From Streptomyces spororaveus (GTDB lineage: Bacteria; Actinomycetota; Actinomycetes; Streptomycetales; Streptomycetaceae), in assembly GCF_016755875.1 (NCBI RefSeq), contig NZ_BNED01000005.1, positions 4,602,001-4,666,000 on the forward strand: a stretch of DNA of 64,000 nucleotides, in the 5' to 3' direction. A model generated the notes under the pieces. The model was given only the letters and a program-made list of their open reading frames with translations. It did no database searches and was not told the DNA's origin. The first letter of the stretch is position 1, and each line of letters opens with the position of its first letter. This document shows, piece after piece, positions 53,829 to 61,974 of the stretch. The position numbers and the translations under genes were made by a program.

Positions 53829-56800
53829 ATGCAGAATTGCCCGGTGCGGTATCTCATCCTCGGAGTCACCGAGGCACGCGACGGGACCGGTGCCGCCCTC
53901 CCCCTGGGCGGCGCCCGGCTGCGCGCGCTCCTGGCCGCCCTCGCCCTCCGGGCCGGCCGCCCGGCCTCCGTCGCCGAACTCGTCGACGACGTCTGGGGTG
54001 ACGACCCGCCCCAGGACGCCCCGGCCGCCCTCCAGGCCCTCGTCGCCCGGCTCCGCCGCGCCCTCGGCGGCCGGGACGCCGTCCACTCCGCCCCCACCGG
54101 CGGCTACCTCCTGGCCGCTGCCCGCGACGACATCGACCTGCACCGGTTCGACCGGCTCGCGGTGCAGGGCGGCCAGGAGCTGGCCACCGACCCGGCCGCC
54201 GCGTCCCGCACCCTGCGCACCGCTCTCGCGCTCTGGCGCGGACCCGCCTTCGCCGACCTGCCCGAGCCCGCCCGCGCCGCCCATGCGGCCGTCGCCGAGG
54301 CCCGCCGCTCGGGCGCCCTCCGCCAGCGCATCGAGGCGGACCTGCGCGGGGGCGCCATCGCCCCGGCGGCACTCCTGCCGGAGATCGAGACACTGGTACA
54401 CGAGTTCCCGTACGACGAAAGCCTCCGCGCGCAGCAGCTCCGCGCCCTGCGCGCCGCCGGCCGCCCCGCCGAGGCCCTCGCCGCCTACGAGCGCACGCGC
54501 CGCACCCTCGCCGACGGCCTCGGTACCGACCCGGGCCCCGAACTCGCCGCCCTGCACGCGGAACTCCTCCGGCCGCAGCCGCGGCCGCAGTCCCCGCAGT
54601 CCCGGCCCGTCGGCTCCGACTCCGCCGAGGTCGCCGAGGATCCCGGTGGTCCCGGTGGTCCCGGTGGTCCCCCCGAGGCTCCCCGCGGGAACCTCCGCCC
54701 CCGCCTGACCTCCTTCGTCGGCCGCGAACCCGAACTGGCCGCCCTCCGCGCCGATCTGGGCCGCCTGCGCCTCGTCACCCTCACCGGTCCCGGTGGTTCG
54801 GGCAAGACCCGCCTTGCCGAACACGCCGCCGCGGCCCACCCCGAAGCCGGCTGGATCGTCGAGCTCGCCCGCCTGGACCAGCCCGCCGCCGTTCCCGGCG
54901 CCGTCCTCAGCGCCCTCGGCCTGCGCGAGAGCTCCCTCGTCGCCCGCGAGACCCCGGCCCCGGCCGCCGCCGACCCCACCACCCGCCTCGTGGAGCACTG
55001 CGCCCACCGCAGCCTGCTGCTCGTCCTCGACAACTGCGAGCACGTCATCGGCGCCGCCGCCGAGCTCGCCGAGCGGCTGCTCACGCACTGCCCCGGCGTA
55101 CGGATCCTGGCCACCAGCCGCGAACCCCTCGGCGTCCCGGGGGAGACGGTCCGCCCGGTCGAGCCCCTGCCGCCCGACCCCGCCCACCGGCTGTTCGCCG
55201 ACCGCGGTGCCTCGGTCCGCCCCGGCTTCAGCCCCGACGACGACCCGGCTGCCGTGGCCGAGATCTGCGCACGCCTCGACGGGCTGCCGCTGGCCATCGA
55301 GCTGGCCGCCGCACGGCTGCGGCTGCTCACCCCGCGCCAGATCGCCGACCGCCTCGACGACCGTTTCCGGCTTCTGACCAGCGGCGCCCGTACGGTCCTG
55401 CCCCGCCAGCAGACCCTGCGCGCCGTGGTCGACTGGTCGTGGGAGCTCCTCGACGAGGCCGAGCGAACCGTCCTGCGCCGCCTGTCCGTCTTCGCGGGCG
55501 GCTGCGACCTCGCCGCCGCCGAAGCCGTCTGCGCCGACCCCGCCCACGACACGCCGTACGACGCCGCCGACGTCCTCGGCTCCCTCGTCGACAAGTCCCT
55601 GGTCCTGGCCGAACCGGGACAGGGTCCGGGTCACGGCGATCGCGGCGATCGCGGCGTCCCCGCCGACCACGGCATGCGCTACCGCATGCTCGAAACCATC
55701 CACGAGTACGCCGCCGAGCGCGCCGCCGCCCACCCCGCGGACGCCCGGGCCACCGCCCGCCGCCACGCCGCCCACTACCTCGCCTTCGCCGAGGAAGCCG
55801 AGCCCCTGATCCGCTCCGCCGCCCAGCTCCCGTGGATCCGGCGCGTCGAGACCGAGCTCGACAACCTCCGGGCCGCCCTCCACAGCACCGTCGTCGAGTC
55901 CGCCGACACCGAGGCCGGCCAGCGCCTCGTCTTCGCCCTCGGCTGGTTCTGGTGGCTGCGCAACTACCGCGCCGAGGGCGCCGAGTGGACCACCCGGACC
56001 CTCGGGCTCACACCCGAGGTCCCCCCGGAGGGCACCCCCGAGTACTGGCGCTTCATGCGCCTGCTCGTCCTCGACATGTTCCTGCTCGCGGAGAGCAACT
56101 CCGCCGAGAAGTTCCGCACCTCCGGCTACCGCGACCTCGCCGCCCGCATCAAGGAGACCTTCCGGCGCGGCTCACCGGAGACCACCCGCTTCCCCGGGAT
56201 GCTCTGGCCCGCGACGACCTTCCTCACCGGCACCTCCCTCGACTTCCACGCCGACCTCGACCGGGCCGTCGCCAACTGCCGTGTCCACGCGGGGGAATGG
56301 GAACTCGGCATCGTCCTCATGCTCCGAGCCCACGTCGGCATCGACGTCACCGGCGGCCTCGCCGATGTCGACGCAGACCTCGCCGAGCTGCACGGGATCG
56401 CCCATCGCGTCGGCGACCGCTGGACCCGCGCCCAGGTGGCGAGCGCCGCCGGGGAGGTCGCCCTCTCGCGCGGCCGGTACGCCGAGGCCCGCGTCGAGTA
56501 CGAGGAGTGCCTGCGCCTCGCCCGCGAGGTCGGGGCCAGCGTCGAGGCACCCTTCGCGATCGCCCGGATCGCCGAGACCGCCTACTGCGCGGGGGACCTC
56601 GACGACGCCGAGCGGCTGCTGGCGGAGGCCGGCAAGGAGTCCGACCGGTACGGCGGGGTGTACGACGTCAGCACCTTCGCCCGGCTCCTCTCCGCACTCG
56701 TCGCCCTCCAGCGCGGTGACGCCGCCCGGGCGCGTGAGGAGTGCGACCGGGCCCACGCCGAAGCCGAACGGTTCACCGTGCCCGCCCAGCTCACCGCCGG

Positions 56801-57179
56801 GCTCGCCACCGTCGACGCCGTCCTCACCGGCCGCGAACAGGGCCCGGTGGCCGGTCTGGCCAGGATCGGGCCCGCCCTCGCCGCCGCCGTCGACGCCCGG
56901 TGCGCCGAGCGCGTCCTGGCCGGCATGGCCGAGTCGGCGGCGCTGCTGCTGGCCGACGCCGACCGGCCGGCCGAAGCCGTACGGGCCCTCGCGGCCGCCA
57001 CCGCCTGGCGCGCGGGCCATCCGCGCTCGGTTCCGGAGAGCGGTGCCGTGGACGGGCTCCCGGAGCGGACCCGCGCCCTGCTCGGCCCGGACCGCTACAG
57101 CCGGGAGGAGGAGGCCGGCGCCGCCCTTGCCCCGGCCGCGTTCGCCGCGACGCTGACCACGGCGTTCAGCGGCAGCTGA
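53829..57179 (+). CDS. AfsR-like SARP regulator with NB-ARC ATPase and TPR region
   Basis: 1116 residues. An OmpR-like DNA-binding domain (about 1-95; GGARLRALLAALALRAGRPA, ALVARLRRALG) and a bacterial transcription-activation (BTAD) domain (about 100-250; DLHRFDRL ... YERTRRTLADGLGTDPGPEL) form the SARP head. A Gly/Pro linker leads to an NB-ARC-type ATPase with P-loop GPGGSGKT at about 320-327 and LVLDNCEHV, then a long helical TPR-like end. Such proteins switch on secondary metabolism genes. It may be co-transcribed with marR. The last 14 bases overlap the converging sigma-factor gene. Confidence 0.93.
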   Translation: MQNCPVRYLILGVTEARDGTGAALPLGGARLRALLAALALRAGRPASVAELVDDVWGDDPPQDAPAALQALVARLRRALGGRDAVHSAPTGGYLLAAARDDIDLHRFDRLAVQGGQELATDPAAASRTLRTALALWRGPAFADLPEPARAAHAAVAEARRSGALRQRIEADLRGGAIAPAALLPEIETLVHEFPYDESLRAQQLRALRAAGRPAEALAAYERTRRTLADGLGTDPGPELAALHAELLRPQPRPQSPQSRPVGSDSAEVAEDPGGPGGPGGPPEAPRGNLRPRLTSFVGREPELAALRADLGRLRLVTLTGPGGSGKTRLAEHAAAAHPEAGWIVELARLDQPAAVPGAVLSALGLRESSLVARETPAPAAADPTTRLVEHCAHRSLLLVLDNCEHVIGAAAELAERLLTHCPGVRILATSREPLGVPGETVRPVEPLPPDPAHRLFADRGASVRPGFSPDDDPAAVAEICARLDGLPLAIELAAARLRLLTPRQIADRLDDRFRLLTSGARTVLPRQQTLRAVVDWSWELLDEAERTVLRRLSVFAGGCDLAAAEAVCADPAHDTPYDAADVLGSLVDKSLVLAEPGQGPGHGDRGDRGVPADHGMRYRMLETIHEYAAERAAAHPADARATARRHAAHYLAFAEEAEPLIRSAAQLPWIRRVETELDNLRAALHSTVVESADTEAGQRLVFALGWFWWLRNYRAEGAEWTTRTLGLTPEVPPEGTPEYWRFMRLLVLDMFLLAESNSAEKFRTSGYRDLAARIKETFRRGSPETTRFPGMLWPATTFLTGTSLDFHADLDRAVANCRVHAGEWELGIVLMLRAHVGIDVTGGLADVDADLAELHGIAHRVGDRWTRAQVASAAGEVALSRGRYAEARVEYEECLRLAREVGASVEAPFAIARIAETAYCAGDLDDAERLLAEAGKESDRYGGVYDVSTFARLLSALVALQRGDAARAREECDRAHAEAERFTVPAQLTAGLATVDAVLTGREQGPVAGLARIGPALAAAVDARCAERVLAGMAESAALLLADADRPAEAVRALAAATAWRAGHPRSVPESGAVDGLPERTRALLGPDRYSREEEAGAALAPAAFAATLTTAFSGS

Positions 57180-59160
57180 GCACGGCGTCGGCCCAGCTCG
57201 CCAGGGTCGGCAGGCTGCCCGGCCCGGCCTTCTCGACCACCAGGCGCAACGTCTTGCGCCCCGCGAGGGAGACCTGCACCGCCGCGGGCGGGTCCTCGTG
57301 CCCGAGGACGGCGGACTGCCACACCCGCTCCCCGTCGGCGTACACGGAGAACCGCACCGAGCCGTCCGTGAACAGGGACAGGCCGTCCACCCCCGCCCGC
57401 GCCGAGAAGCTCGTGCACTGCCGGTTGAGGGTGATCTCCACCGAGGAGCGCGAGTTCACGGTGATGCCGTGGGCGAAGCGCCGGCCGCCCACCTCCAGCC
57501 CGCGGCGCTGCCACACCCAGCCGCTGCGCCAGGTCTGCAGCTCCGGGCCCCTGTGGTCCCCGTAGACCGACTGGGGGAGCCCGGCCAGCTGGAACCCCTG
57601 CGGCGGCTTCGGCGGCGGAGTGGGTGCCGGTGTCGCTGTCGGCTTCGGCGGAGGCGTGGGCGTGGGCTTCTCCCGGCTGGGGGAGGGCGACGGGGACGAG
57701 GAGGGCGCGGGCGCGGCGGAAGCCGCCGCCGAGGGCGTCGGTCCGGGCCGCGGCGCTACGGAGCCCTGCGCCGCCGGCGGCTCCTGCGCGGGCGGATCCG
57801 GCTCGGCCGGGGCCGGGGACGAGGACGGGGCGGGAGCCTTCGGCACCGACGGCACGGCCGGCGCCGCCACACTGGGCGCGGGCTTCGCCCGGACCCGCGG
57901 CTCGGTGTCGTCGCCGGACAGCGCGAACACCACCCCGGCGGCAGCGGCCACGGCGATCCCGGCGGCGATGGCGGCCTTGGCCGGCAGCCCGAGCCCCTCG
58001 GCGGCCACGGAACCCCCGGACCCGCTGCCCGCCCCCGCGGCCCCACCACCGGCACCGGCACCGGCGGTGCCACCCGCGGCCCCGGCGGTCCCGGCTCCCG
58101 CGGTCGACCCGCCGACCGCGGCCGCGGCCCCGGCCCCGCCCGCGGCGACGGCCCCGCCGGCCAGTACCCCGGCGGCCTTGCCCGCGTACCCGGCGGCGAA
58201 CCACCCGATGACCGCAACCGGAAGCAGCGCCGGAATGCCCGCGTTGACGTCCTGGAGCTCGCCGGCGGCCAGCCGGCACTTCACGCACTCCTCCAGGTGC
58301 TTGCGCAGCCCCCGCTCCGCCCGCATCCGCAGCCCGCCCCGGGCATAGGCGCCCAGCCGGTCCGCGTACCGCGCGCAGTCGCCGCCCTCACCCAGGGCCG
58401 AACTCACATGGGCCTGCAGATAGGCCTGTTTGAGACCTTCCCGGGCCCGACTGGCCAGTACGGCGGTCGCGTTGGCGCTCAGCCCGAACAGCGGCGCGAT
58501 CGCACTCGGCGACGCCTCCTCGACGGTGGTGTGCCACAGCACGGCCTGCCACCGCTCGGGAAGGCTGCGGAAGGCCTGCATGGCCAGCGACTGCTCGGCC
58601 TCGTGCATCGCCCGCACGTCCGCGCCCAGTTCGAGCGTGTCGTCCCCGGACAGCCCGGCTCCGCCCTCCGTCCCCGTGGAGGCCTGCTCGGCGAAGACGG
58701 CGAAGTCCTCGACGAGTTGCTCGCGCTTGGCGGTCTTCGCCCAGGCCGCGGCGACCCTGCGCACGGTGGTCAGCAGGTAGGCCCGCACCGACTGGTCCGG
58801 TCCGGCCCCGCCGCGTACCGCCTGCAGGGTCCGCGCGAACACCTCGGCGGTCAGGTCGTCGGCGGTGTGTCCGTCCCGGCAGCAGGATCGCGCGTAGCGG
58901 CGCACGGCATCGGCGTGCCGACGGAACAGAGCCTCGTACGCACCGTCGTCACCGCCCCGCATCCGGGCGATCAAGTCCCCGTCGGACGGCGGCTGCTCAC
59001 CACCGGAGCCTCCGAAGACTCCGGGCCCGGAAGAGCCCGAGGGGCGTGCGTGCCGCCCGCCCGGGTCGCGCTGCGCCGGCACCTGTCGTGCGGGCAGACT
59101 GCCCGCCTCCACCTCGCTGCCGCCGCCACCGCGTGGCTCTTCCCGACCGTCAACGCTCAT
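57166..59160 (-). CDS. ECF sigma factor fused to zinc-finger, membrane and NPCBM domains (SCO4117-type)
   Basis: 664 residues. Sigma region 2 (GDDGAYEALFRRHADAVRRYA) and region 4 (LPERWQAVLWHTTVEEASPSAIAPLFGLS) fill about 60-250. A zinc-binding anti-sigma-like motif follows, with Cys262 and H288-x3-C292-x2-C295 (KHLEECVKC). Then come hydrophobic segments (about 308-350, about 395-420), a Pro/Ser-rich linker of about 110 residues and a C-terminal NPCBM-like carbohydrate-binding domain (about 530-664; HGITVNSRSSVEITLN). So sigma, anti-sigma and sensor are one chain. The SCO4117 sigma factor of S. coelicolor affects development and antibiotics (recall). ATG at 59160 has GGGAG upstream. Confidence 0.9.
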   Translation of the reverse strand: MSVDGREEPRGGGGSEVEAGSLPARQVPAQRDPGGRHARPSGSSGPGVFGGSGGEQPPSDGDLIARMRGGDDGAYEALFRRHADAVRRYARSCCRDGHTADDLTAEVFARTLQAVRGGAGPDQSVRAYLLTTVRRVAAAWAKTAKREQLVEDFAVFAEQASTGTEGGAGLSGDDTLELGADVRAMHEAEQSLAMQAFRSLPERWQAVLWHTTVEEASPSAIAPLFGLSANATAVLASRAREGLKQAYLQAHVSSALGEGGDCARYADRLGAYARGGLRMRAERGLRKHLEECVKCRLAAGELQDVNAGIPALLPVAVIGWFAAGYAGKAAGVLAGGAVAAGGAGAAAAVGGSTAGAGTAGAAGGTAGAGAGGGAAGAGSGSGGSVAAEGLGLPAKAAIAAGIAVAAAAGVVFALSGDDTEPRVRAKPAPSVAAPAVPSVPKAPAPSSSPAPAEPDPPAQEPPAAQGSVAPRPGPTPSAAASAAPAPSSSPSPSPSREKPTPTPPPKPTATPAPTPPPKPPQGFQLAGLPQSVYGDHRGPELQTWRSGWVWQRRGLEVGGRRFAHGITVNSRSSVEITLNRQCTSFSARAGVDGLSLFTDGSVRFSVYADGERVWQSAVLGHEDPPAAVQVSLAGRKTLRLVVEKAGPGSLPTLASWADAVLSCR

Positions 59161-59308
59161 CGCGGAGGCTCCCGCACGACACACTCAACCGGTACACCGG
59201 CCAAGCGTGTCACACGGGGGACGGGCACCGGACCCCTCTGCGCACCATCCACCCGTCCGGGCACATTCCGGCGAATCGCCCCACCGGACGCTCACCGGCC
59301 CGCCGGGA

Positions 59309-60082
59309 TCACACCGTCCGGGACCGCAGCCCTTCGAGCAGGATGTCGAGCAGCCGCGTCGAGGCCGCCGCCTGCTGCGCCGGGTCGGGCAGCGCGGGCG
59401 CCGCCGTCGCTATCACCAGCAGTACATCGGCCACGGTGACATCGGCACGCAGCTCACCGGCCTCCCGCGCCCGGTGCACCAGCCGGCCGACGACCTCCAG
59501 CAGCGCACCCGCACCCGCGTCGTCCGAGGGCTCGTTGTCGGCGGAGCCGCGATGGCCCACGACCCGCAGGTCCGGAGCCCCGGCGGCCGGAACGGCCTGC
59601 CGCTGCTGCGGAACCCGAGCGGCCTCCGCCTCCTCGGCCTCGTCCTCGACGGTCCCGCCGACCCGGAGGACCTGCGGCGGCAGCAGCCGTCCCGCGCCCG
59701 AGGCCACGGAGGTGCGCAGGAAGCGCGACAGCGCCTGCCACGGCTCCTCCTCCTGGCCCAGCGCGGCCTTGGCCTGCTCGGTCAGCCGCGCGGTCTCCTC
59801 CTCGGCTATGCGCCGCACGAGGACGTCCTTGCTCGGGAAACGCCGGTACACGGTGCCGACACCGACCCGGGCGCGGCGCGCCACGTCCTCCATCGGAGCC
59901 CCGTAGCCCAGTTCGCCGAAGACCTCACGGGCCGCCCGCAGAACGTGCTCCAGGTTGCGCTGGGCGTCGACGCGCAGCGGCGTGGACCGGCCTACCGCGT
60001 GCGTGGTGCCGCCCGCGATGGCGCGCCCGTTGCTCTCGACCGAGAGCGCGGTCGCAGAACCATGGAAATCGGAAATGTTCAT
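59309..60082 (-). CDS. atrA: TetR-family regulator AtrA
   Basis: 257 residues. An N-terminal extension of about 35 residues precedes the TetR helix-turn-helix (AAREVFGELGYGAPMEDVARRARVGVGTVYRRFPSKDVL). The C-terminal ligand domain is interrupted by a variable Gln/Glu/Ala-rich stretch. Sequence and position beside ndh match AtrA (from memory), which activates actII-ORF4 and other antibiotic regulators in Streptomyces. ATG at 60082 is the only start that gives this N-terminus. A good promoter lies about 100 bases upstream, and a candidate palindromic site lies in the shared region with ndh. Confidence 0.9.
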   Translation of the reverse strand: MNISDFHGSATALSVESNGRAIAGGTTHAVGRSTPLRVDAQRNLEHVLRAAREVFGELGYGAPMEDVARRARVGVGTVYRRFPSKDVLVRRIAEEETARLTEQAKAALGQEEEPWQALSRFLRTSVASGAGRLLPPQVLRVGGTVEDEAEEAEAARVPQQRQAVPAAGAPDLRVVGHRGSADNEPSDDAGAGALLEVVGRLVHRAREAGELRADVTVADVLLVIATAAPALPDPAQQAAASTRLLDILLEGLRSRTV

Positions 60083-60177
60083 ATGTATCCCCCGGTAATC
60101 ATTTGTCTCCCCCCGGAGACACTCCCCGCCTTCACGTCGAGGGGGCCACGGTCTCAGGCCCGGTCCTACTCCTCGAC

Positions 60178-60207
60178 GAGATACGAACATAGTTGAGCCA
60201 GAGTCAA
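60178..60207 (-). promoter_or_regulatory. Promoter of atrA
   Basis: On the minus strand TTGACT (60202-60207), spacer 18, TATCTC (60178-60183). TTGA-N7-TCAA forms an inverted repeat overlapping the -35. Confidence 0.6.
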
Positions 60208-60280
60208 TTCAGAAGAGGCAGCCCCGGACGGAGCACCGCCCGATCGGAGCATTCACCCCCACTTTTCCGTTCCGTGCCTC

Positions 60281-60297
60281 CGGAATCCCGCATTCCG
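60281..60297. promoter_or_regulatory. Candidate AtrA/TetR operator between atrA and ndh
   Basis: CGGAAT-CCCGC-ATTCCG, a perfect palindrome with six-base arms and five-base centre. This GGAAT-N5-ATTCC layout resembles what I recall of AtrA sites. It lies 124 bases before ndh and about 74 bases upstream of the atrA -35. Confidence 0.55.
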
Positions 60298-60420
60298 CAT
60301 GCTCTGACCTGCAGATTTTCGCCACAAGCGGAGCTCCCCTTCCACCCCGCCCCAACACTCACTCCGGTCACACAATTTGCCGGGCCTGTGGACAAACTCC
60401 CGGCCACGTTGCGTCATGGG

Positions 60421-61839
60421 ATGGTGAAGGCTGCTAACTCCCGGGGCACGGCCCCCGGTACCCCGCCCCGTACGCGCATCCTGATCGTCGGCGGCGGCTA
60501 CGTCGGCATGTATACGGCGCTCCGCCTCCAGCGAAAGCTGAGAGCCGGCGAAGCCGAGGTCACGGTGGTCAGCGCCGAGCCCTACATGACGTACCAGCCC
60601 TTCCTCCCCGAAGCGGCCGCGGGCGCGATCTCGCCCCGCCACGTCGTCGTCCCGCTGCGCCGCGTCCTCGGCAAGTGCCGCATCGTCATCGGCGAGGCCC
60701 AGCGCATCGACCACGCCAGACGGACCGTGACCGTCAGCACCCTCGCCACCGCCGACGAGGGATCCGGCCCCGTCGAGATGGAGTACGACGAACTCGTCCT
60801 CGCCCCGGGCTCGATCTCCCGCACCCTCCCCGTCCCCGGACTCGCCGACTACGGCATCGGATTCAAGACGGTCGAAGAGGCCATCGGGCTGCGCAACCAC
60901 GTCATCGAACAGATGGACATCGCCTCCTCCACCCGGGATCCCGCCCTCCGCGACGCCGCCCTCACCTTCGTCTTCGTCGGCGGCGGCTTCGCGGGCGTCG
61001 AAGCCCTCGGCGAGCTGGAGGACATGGCTCGCTACGCCTCGCGGTACTACCACAACATCAAGCCCGAGGACATGAAGTGGGTCCTCGTCGAGGCCAGCGA
61101 CCGGATCCTCCCCGAGGTCGGCCCCCAGATGGGCGTCTACACGGTCCGGGAACTGCGCCGGCGCAACATCGACGTACGCCTGGAGACGCGGCTCGAATCC
61201 TGCGAGAACCGCGTCGCCGTCCTCAGCGACGGCGCCCGCTTCCCCACCCGCACCATCGTGTGGACCGCAGGCGTCAAACCGCACCCGATCCTGGCCGCCT
61301 CCGACCTCCCCAAGAACGAACGCGGCCGCCTGGCCTGCACCTCCTTCCTCACCGTCGAAGGAGTCGAACACGCCTGGGCCGCGGGCGACGCCGCCGCCGT
61401 CCCCGACATCACCGCGGCCGAGAAGGGCCGCGAATGCGCCCCCAACGCCCAGCACGCCGTCCGCCAGGCCAAAGTCCTCGCCGACAACCTCCTCGCCGCC
61501 CTCCGCGACGAGGTCCTGACCGAGTACGCCCACAAGTACGCGGGCTCCGTCGCCTCGCTCGGCCTGCACCGGGGCGTCGCCCACATCTACGGCCGCAAGC
61601 TCAAGGCCTACCCGGCCTGGTTCATGCACCGCGCCTACCACCTCAGCCGCGTCCCCAGCTTCAACCGCAAAATGCGCGTCCTCGCCGAATGGACCCTCGC
61701 CGGCCTCTTCAAGCGTGAGATCGTCTCCCTGGGTTCCCTCGAACACCCCAGGGCAGAATTCGAACTGGCCGCAGGCGGCGGCCTCAAGCCCCCTCCCCCG
61801 CCCCCCGCCCCCAACCCCCCGCAGAACGGCCAGGGCTGA
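60421..61839 (+). CDS. ndh: Type II NADH dehydrogenase
   Basis: 472 residues. FAD-binding RILIVGGGYVGMYTALRL near 20, YMTYQPFLPEAAAG, the NADH-binding LTFVFVGGGFAGVEALGELE near 185, and VWTAGVKPHPI with WAAGDAAAVPD near the end. This peripheral membrane enzyme passes electrons from NADH to menaquinone without pumping protons. The Pro-rich C-terminal tail is dispensable-looking. ATG at 60421 is chosen as nearest the conserved start; GTG at 60424 is possible. Divergent from atrA. Confidence 0.93.
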   Translation: MVKAANSRGTAPGTPPRTRILIVGGGYVGMYTALRLQRKLRAGEAEVTVVSAEPYMTYQPFLPEAAAGAISPRHVVVPLRRVLGKCRIVIGEAQRIDHARRTVTVSTLATADEGSGPVEMEYDELVLAPGSISRTLPVPGLADYGIGFKTVEEAIGLRNHVIEQMDIASSTRDPALRDAALTFVFVGGGFAGVEALGELEDMARYASRYYHNIKPEDMKWVLVEASDRILPEVGPQMGVYTVRELRRRNIDVRLETRLESCENRVAVLSDGARFPTRTIVWTAGVKPHPILAASDLPKNERGRLACTSFLTVEGVEHAWAAGDAAAVPDITAAEKGRECAPNAQHAVRQAKVLADNLLAALRDEVLTEYAHKYAGSVASLGLHRGVAHIYGRKLKAYPAWFMHRAYHLSRVPSFNRKMRVLAEWTLAGLFKREIVSLGSLEHPRAEFELAAGGGLKPPPPPPAPNPPQNGQG

Positions 61840-61974
61840 CGTTGTCAGTGCGGTCGGCCACACTGGACGTGTGACCATAGGTGCGCTCACCCCTGCACAG
61901 AGTGACATCGTCCAGTCAGCGACCGCCCATGAGCGACACAGCGACCACTCGCGACACCACGAGGCTTGAACGCA

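Noticed and set aside
61871..61969. Possible 32-codon ORF between ndh and the SpoIIE gene
   Set aside because: It has a GTG start, but composition is ordinary, there is no clear ribosome-binding site and it runs into the next start; too weak to call.
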